Shown: positions 6,355-7,776 of the stretch, piece by piece
Layout of the letters: every line of letters starts with the position of its first letter
Position numbering within the stretch: position 1 is the first letter of the stretch
Source: an uncultured Bacteroidales bacterium
Lineage (GTDB): Bacteria; Bacteroidota; Bacteroidia; Bacteroidales; WCHB1-69
DNA: 7,776 bases
Assembly (NCBI GenBank): GCA_937892025.1
Contig: CALAVA010000012.1
Location: 1-7,776 of the forward strand
Reading direction: 5' to 3'
Program-made: the position numbers and the translations under genes
Notes under the pieces: generated by a model
The model's input: the letters and a program-made list of their open reading frames with translations, nothing else
Databases searched by the model: none
Told to the model about the DNA's origin: nothing

Positions 6355-7546
6355 TATCAGTAATCTTTCAGTTCATTTTACAGGTGAATATCTTTTTAAA
6401 GATGTTCATTTTATTGTTGCTGATAACGATAAAATAGGCTTGGTCGGTAAAAATGGAGTAGGAAAAACAACCTTATTGCGTGTTTTGGCAAAGGAATTGA
6501 CACCTCAAAGTGGAAATATTGTGATAACTGAAGGACATAAAATCGGTTATCTGCCTCAAGAAATGAAAATTGAAAGTCAAAAAACGGTATTGAATGAATT
6601 GTTAAACGCTATTGATGAAAAACAAAAACTTGACAATGAAATAGCAATACTTCAAACGGAAATAGAACAAGCAACAGATTTTCAATCTGAACAATATCTG
6701 AAAAAAATAGATAAGTTAGAGCAACTCAATAGACAATATAATTATTTGGAATTTAATAGAATAGAAGCCAATTCAGAAAAGATACTATTAGGTTTGGGTT
6801 TTGAAAAATCTGATTTTTCTCGTCCAGTTGCCCAATTTAGTTATGGCTGGCAGATGAGAATAGAATTGGCTAAAATTTTATTGCGTAAAACAGAAATTCT
6901 CCTTTTAGATGAACCAACCAATCATTTGGATATAGAATCCATACAGTGGTTGGAAAGCTTTTTGCAAATATATAGCGGTGCTATCATTATGGTATCTCAT
7001 GATAGAACATTTTTGGATAATATTTGTAAAAGAACTTTGGAAATTACGCATAAAAACATTGAAGATTATAATTGTAATTATTCCACTTATGTGAAAAGGC
7101 GTGCAGAACGCATTGAACACCAAAAATTAATGCTTGCCAATCAAAAAAAAGAACGTGCTGATATAGAGCGATTTGTTGAGCAGTTCCGTTATAAGGCAAC
7201 CAAAGCCAAACAAGTGCAAAGTCGTATAAAAATGTTAGAAAAAATGGAGATGGTGGAGGTCGATGAAATTGATGTGTCACATATTCATTTTACCTTTCCG
7301 ACTGCTCCGCCTTGCGATAAAGTCGCTTTTGATTTAAAAGAATTAGTGCTTTCTTTTGATGGAACAAAAAATGTACTGAACAATATAGATTTAACTATTC
7401 TTCGTGGAGAAAAAATTGCTTTGATTGGAAAAAATGGTGAGGGAAAAACGACATTAGTACGCATATTAAACAAAGAGTTGCAACCTACAAAGGGTATGTG
7501 TGTCAAAGGCAATATCTATTGTATATCCCTTAGTTATACGTTATAA
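6347..7546 (+). CDS. ABC-F family ATPase, C-terminally truncated
   Basis: ABC-F proteins carry two ATPase domains and no membrane part; they act at the ribosome (translation factors, some antibiotic-protection factors). Domain 1 is complete: Walker A GKNGVGKTT (34-42), Q-loop at YLPQE (69-72), signature FSYGWQMR (164-171), Walker B ILLLDEPTNHLD (184-195) and H-loop MVSHD (215-219). The linker helices (about 245-305) include the ABC-F pattern FRYKATKAKQVQSR (280-293). Domain 2 begins with VLSFDGTKNVL and has Walker A GKNGEGKTT (361-369), but family similarity ends at about residue 388 (TKGMCVKGN). The last roughly 11 residues are unrelated and the frame stops at 7546. Relatives run to about 540-650 residues, so around 150-250 are missing, including the second signature, Walker B and H-loop. 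The first-domain signature has Tyr where Gly is usual. The upstream overlap with holB shows it is the last visible operon gene. Specific subfamily uncertain. Confidence 0.9.
   Translation: MLNISNLSVHFTGEYLFKDVHFIVADNDKIGLVGKNGVGKTTLLRVLAKELTPQSGNIVITEGHKIGYLPQEMKIESQKTVLNELLNAIDEKQKLDNEIAILQTEIEQATDFQSEQYLKKIDKLEQLNRQYNYLEFNRIEANSEKILLGLGFEKSDFSRPVAQFSYGWQMRIELAKILLRKTEILLLDEPTNHLDIESIQWLESFLQIYSGAIIMVSHDRTFLDNICKRTLEITHKNIEDYNCNYSTYVKRRAERIEHQKLMLANQKKERADIERFVEQFRYKATKAKQVQSRIKMLEKMEMVEVDEIDVSHIHFTFPTAPPCDKVAFDLKELVLSFDGTKNVLNNIDLTILRGEKIALIGKNGEGKTTLVRILNKELQPTKGMCVKGNIYCISLSYTL
7500..7520. other. Junction: end of AT-rich Bacteroidetes block, start of Firmicutes-like block
   Basis: The ABC-F frame still matches its family at ELQPTKGMCVKGN (codons to about 7510), where relatives continue into strand and Q-loop sequence. 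Instead it runs into YCISLSYTL and a stop that overlaps a promoter for the next gene. From here a canonical -10 box and a purine-rich ribosome binding site appear, features absent from the preceding operon. Confidence 0.6.
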
Positions 7547-7547
7547 T
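7519..7547 (+). promoter_or_regulatory. Sigma-70/SigA-type promoter for the relB-like gene
   Basis: TTGTAT (7519-7524), a 17-bp spacer and a perfect TATAAT (7542-7547). The -35 is weak (TTG only), while -10 and spacing are ideal. The -10 box overlaps a small inverted repeat, TTATA-CGT-TATAA (7534-7546), a plausible operator given that RelB-type antitoxins usually repress their own promoters. This is inference from position. Confidence 0.5.
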
Positions 7548-7556
7548 AATATCAGA

Positions 7557-7567
7557 AAGAAGGTGAT
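7557..7567 (+). promoter_or_regulatory. Shine-Dalgarno site that fixes the relB-like start
   Basis: AAAGAAGGTGA lies just upstream of the ATG at 7572 and is close to the AGGAGGTGA anti-16S consensus, with AAGG about 8 nt from the start. It is the only strong Shine-Dalgarno in the window and contrasts with the A-rich leaders of the core operon genes, consistent with a Firmicutes origin. Confidence 0.65.
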
Positions 7568-7571
7568 ATAA

Positions 7572-7776
7572 ATGGCTAAAACAGCAAATGTGCTTGCAAG
7601 AGTAGAACCTGATGTAAAGAAAGAGGCTGAAGATATTCTAAATCAAATAGGGGTACCGGCATCTGTTGTTATCAATATGGGAGAAGATAAGACTGTAACC
7701 GATAAAATGTATGACAGTCTCTATAAAGGCGGAAATGCTGAAGCCGGAGTCATGGCTTTGATAGCAGAAGGCAGGG
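7572..7776 (+). CDS. RelB/DinJ-family antitoxin N-terminus, changing to unrelated sequence; runs off the window
   Basis: RelB/DinJ antitoxins neutralise RelE/YafQ-type mRNA-cleaving toxins and bind their own promoter through an N-terminal ribbon-helix-helix. Residues 1-36 fit well: MAKTANVLARVEPDVKKEAE (strand plus first helix), DILNQIGVPASVVINM (second helix start). Homologues then continue with a Phe/Leu-rich helix such as FYKQI or FLRQI. Here it becomes GEDKTVTDKMYDSLYKGG and NAEAGVMALIAEGR, which I cannot place in RelB or in any family I recognise, although the frame stays open to the window end (68 codons visible). So only about 40% of an antitoxin is present, and no toxin gene can be seen. 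The start is fixed by the Shine-Dalgarno site. The second part could be the interior of another protein. Confidence 0.7.
   Translation, partial: MAKTANVLARVEPDVKKEAEDILNQIGVPASVVINMGEDKTVTDKMYDSLYKGGNAEAGVMALIAEGR
7675..7684. other. Probable second right-hand junction inside the relB-like frame
   Basis: RelB-family similarity holds through VPASVVINM (Met codon 7677-7679) and vanishes immediately after, where a conserved helix should follow. Composition changes little. This is judged only from family memory, so the exact point and even the existence of the join are less certain than at about 7510. Confidence 0.45.

Noticed and set aside
7572..7776. Complete toxin-antitoxin module
   Set aside because: Only the first 36 residues or so are antitoxin-like and no toxin frame is visible before the window ends.
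1..7776. CRISPR arrays, tRNA/rRNA genes, insertion sequences, integration sites
   Set aside because: I saw no regularly spaced repeats, no tRNA- or rRNA-like segments, no transposase or integrase frames, and no target-site duplications at the junctions.

Overview
The window reads as a mosaic rather than one continuous piece of a genome. The core (about 1745-7510) is an AT-rich Bacteroidetes chromosome segment. Evidence for this is the typical Bacteroidetes gene set (long-form Nif3, CT398/DUF164-type coiled-coil protein, LpxK, PNP, HolB, ABC-F), A-rich leaders instead of Shine-Dalgarno sites, and a perfect Bacteroidetes sigma promoter (TTTG-N21-TAATTTTG) in front of nif3. Two divergent units leave the 3213-3329 intergenic region. 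Leftward run nif3 and the zinc-ribbon family gene. Rightward runs a tight operon, lpxK-punA-holB-abcF, with overlaps of 29 bp (lpxK/punA) and 8 bp (holB/abcF) and a 6-bp gap (punA/holB). These are housekeeping functions: lipid A phosphorylation, purine salvage, replication clamp loading and a ribosome-associated ATPase.

Both flanks look foreign to that core. On the left, 1-1048 is a clearly GC-richer block carrying the 3' part of a transglutaminase-like protein of the kind common in Clostridia (Lachnospiraceae-type gut Firmicutes). Between it and the core (about 1064-1745, minus strand) is AT-rich DNA encoding a Stealth-type sugar-phosphotransferase domain. It is joined in frame to the N-terminal 116 or so residues of the Bacteroidetes DUF164 protein. 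The Stealth piece resembles, from memory, the proteins of parabasalid protists such as Trichomonas more than bacterial capsule enzymes; that taxonomic call is inference. A perfect 15-bp inverted repeat lies where the GC-rich and AT-rich blocks meet.

On the right, the abcF reading frame stops being ABC-F-like at about 7510, just after the second Walker A motif. It is followed by a Firmicutes-style promoter, a good ribosome binding site and the start of a RelB/DinJ antitoxin. That antitoxin itself loses family similarity at about 7680, although its frame stays open to the window end.

Four abrupt changes, three of them inside conserved genes and without insertion-sequence ends or visible target duplications, are best explained by chimeric DNA. 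Amplification chimeras or misassembly of a mixed gut or protist-associated sample would do this. A genuinely rearranged genome cannot be excluded from sequence alone. I found no CRISPR array, RNA gene, transposase or clearly new multigene system.
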